Assembly (NCBI GenBank): GCA_963599255.1
Contig: CAVBWS010000003.1
Coordinates: forward strand, 1 to 64,000
Length of the DNA stretch: 64,000 nucleotides
Direction of reading: 5' to 3'
Origin: RGIG5612 sp963599255
GTDB taxonomy: Bacteria; Bacillota; Clostridia; Lachnospirales; Lachnospiraceae
Each line of letters opens with the position of its first letter. Within the stretch, counting starts at the first letter, position 1. A model generated the notes under the pieces. That model was not told the DNA's origin and ran no database searches. It worked only from the letters and a program-made list of their open reading frames with translations. A program made the position numbers and the translations under genes. Below, one piece after another: positions 63,795 through 64,000 of the stretch.

Positions 63795-64000
63795 TCATCC
63801 GAATAAGGACACGATCCAAGGCACCCCATAAGTAACGAAGCTCATTATGGCAGCTGCCAGACAGATTCCGATACCAATTGCCGGAGCAGATTTCTTAACA
63901 GGCATTCTAAGAAGTGATGCAAGTAAGGCTCCTGTCCAGCCTCCGGTTCCAGGAAGTGGAATACCTACAAAGATCACGAGACCCCAGAAACCCCACTTAT
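63795..64000 (-). CDS. COG2426 small multidrug export family protein (5' end outside window)
   Basis: Only the C-terminal 68 codons are present; the frame is open to the window edge. KWGFWGLVIFVGIPLPGTGG and WTGALLASLLRMP match the COG2426 membrane family, and a final helix GIGICLAAAIMSFVTYGVPW ends the protein. Transport role is from family naming only. Confidence 0.85.
   Translation of the reverse strand, partial: KWGFWGLVIFVGIPLPGTGGWTGALLASLLRMPVKKSAPAIGIGICLAAAIMSFVTYGVPWIVSLFG

Overview
The window looks like chromosome of an anaerobic Gram-positive gut-type bacterium of the class Clostridia, most likely family Lachnospiraceae. The support is the gene complement: a hrcA-grpE-dnaK operon under CIRCE operators, a ylxM-ffh-rpsP-khpA-rimM-trmD block, a SCIFF ribosomal peptide with its radical SAM maturase, a Rex regulator, ATP-type PEP carboxykinase, single-polypeptide SecDF, several secreted SH3 and transglutaminase-like proteins, and no outer-membrane genes. 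Genus cannot be fixed from the sequence alone. No rRNA, tRNA, CRISPR array or prophage was seen.

Layout. 1-8027 (minus strand): chaperone operon and ribosome/SRP maturation operon. 8028-8705: a decayed insertion element with two 33-bp repeat arrays and a truncated serine recombinase. 8706-17336: a surface island in which a membrane Ser/Thr kinase and a Glu/Ser/Thr-rich surface protein lie between two paralogous membrane-anchored putative glycoside hydrolases. 17396-21752: phosphoribosyltransferase, Mrp/NBP35 ATPase, and htpG with its own CIRCE. 22094-26888 (plus strand): SH3-repeat secreted protein, SCIFF peptide and maturase, and an Orn/Lys/Arg decarboxylase-family enzyme. 27043-37304 (minus): uracil/xanthine permease, MutS-like membrane ATPase, plsY, der, a DUF512 iron-sulfur protein, YebC, a CBS protein, alr, rex. 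37713-41426 (plus): ABC-F ATPase, PHP phosphatase, alpha/beta hydrolase. 41666-50367 (minus): a lipoprotein, then a dlt-like acylation cluster joined to an Asp/Glu-family racemase and two membrane transglutaminase-like proteins. 50472-64000 (minus): recJ, secDF, pheST, a probable 6S RNA, pckA, a hexapeptide acyltransferase, glmM, a YfbR-like nucleotidase and the edge of a COG2426 membrane protein.

Two features stand out. First, the cluster at 42317-50367 has all parts of a D-alanylation machine (adenylating ligase, carrier protein, MBOAT, SGNH protein), but it is preceded by an Asp/Glu-type racemase and two transglutaminase-fold surface proteins, and its SGNH protein has Cys at the usual nucleophilic Ser position. 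This suggests surface acylation with a D-amino acid that may not be D-Ala. Second, intergenic regions carry two families of small palindromic repeats. Family A is about 83-92 bp with ends CGTGCCG/CGGCACG and occurs whole, rebuilt or as halves at seven loci. Family B is about 165 bp with terminal inverted repeats and occurs next to the dnaK stop codon and upstream of recJ.

Regulation visible in the sequence: a perfect CIRCE plus a degenerate tandem CIRCE at hrcA, a perfect CIRCE at htpG, a Rex-like box at an apparently leaderless rex gene, a promoter for the SCIFF gene with a hairpin between SCIFF and its maturase, and consensus promoters for the 6S-like RNA and pheST.
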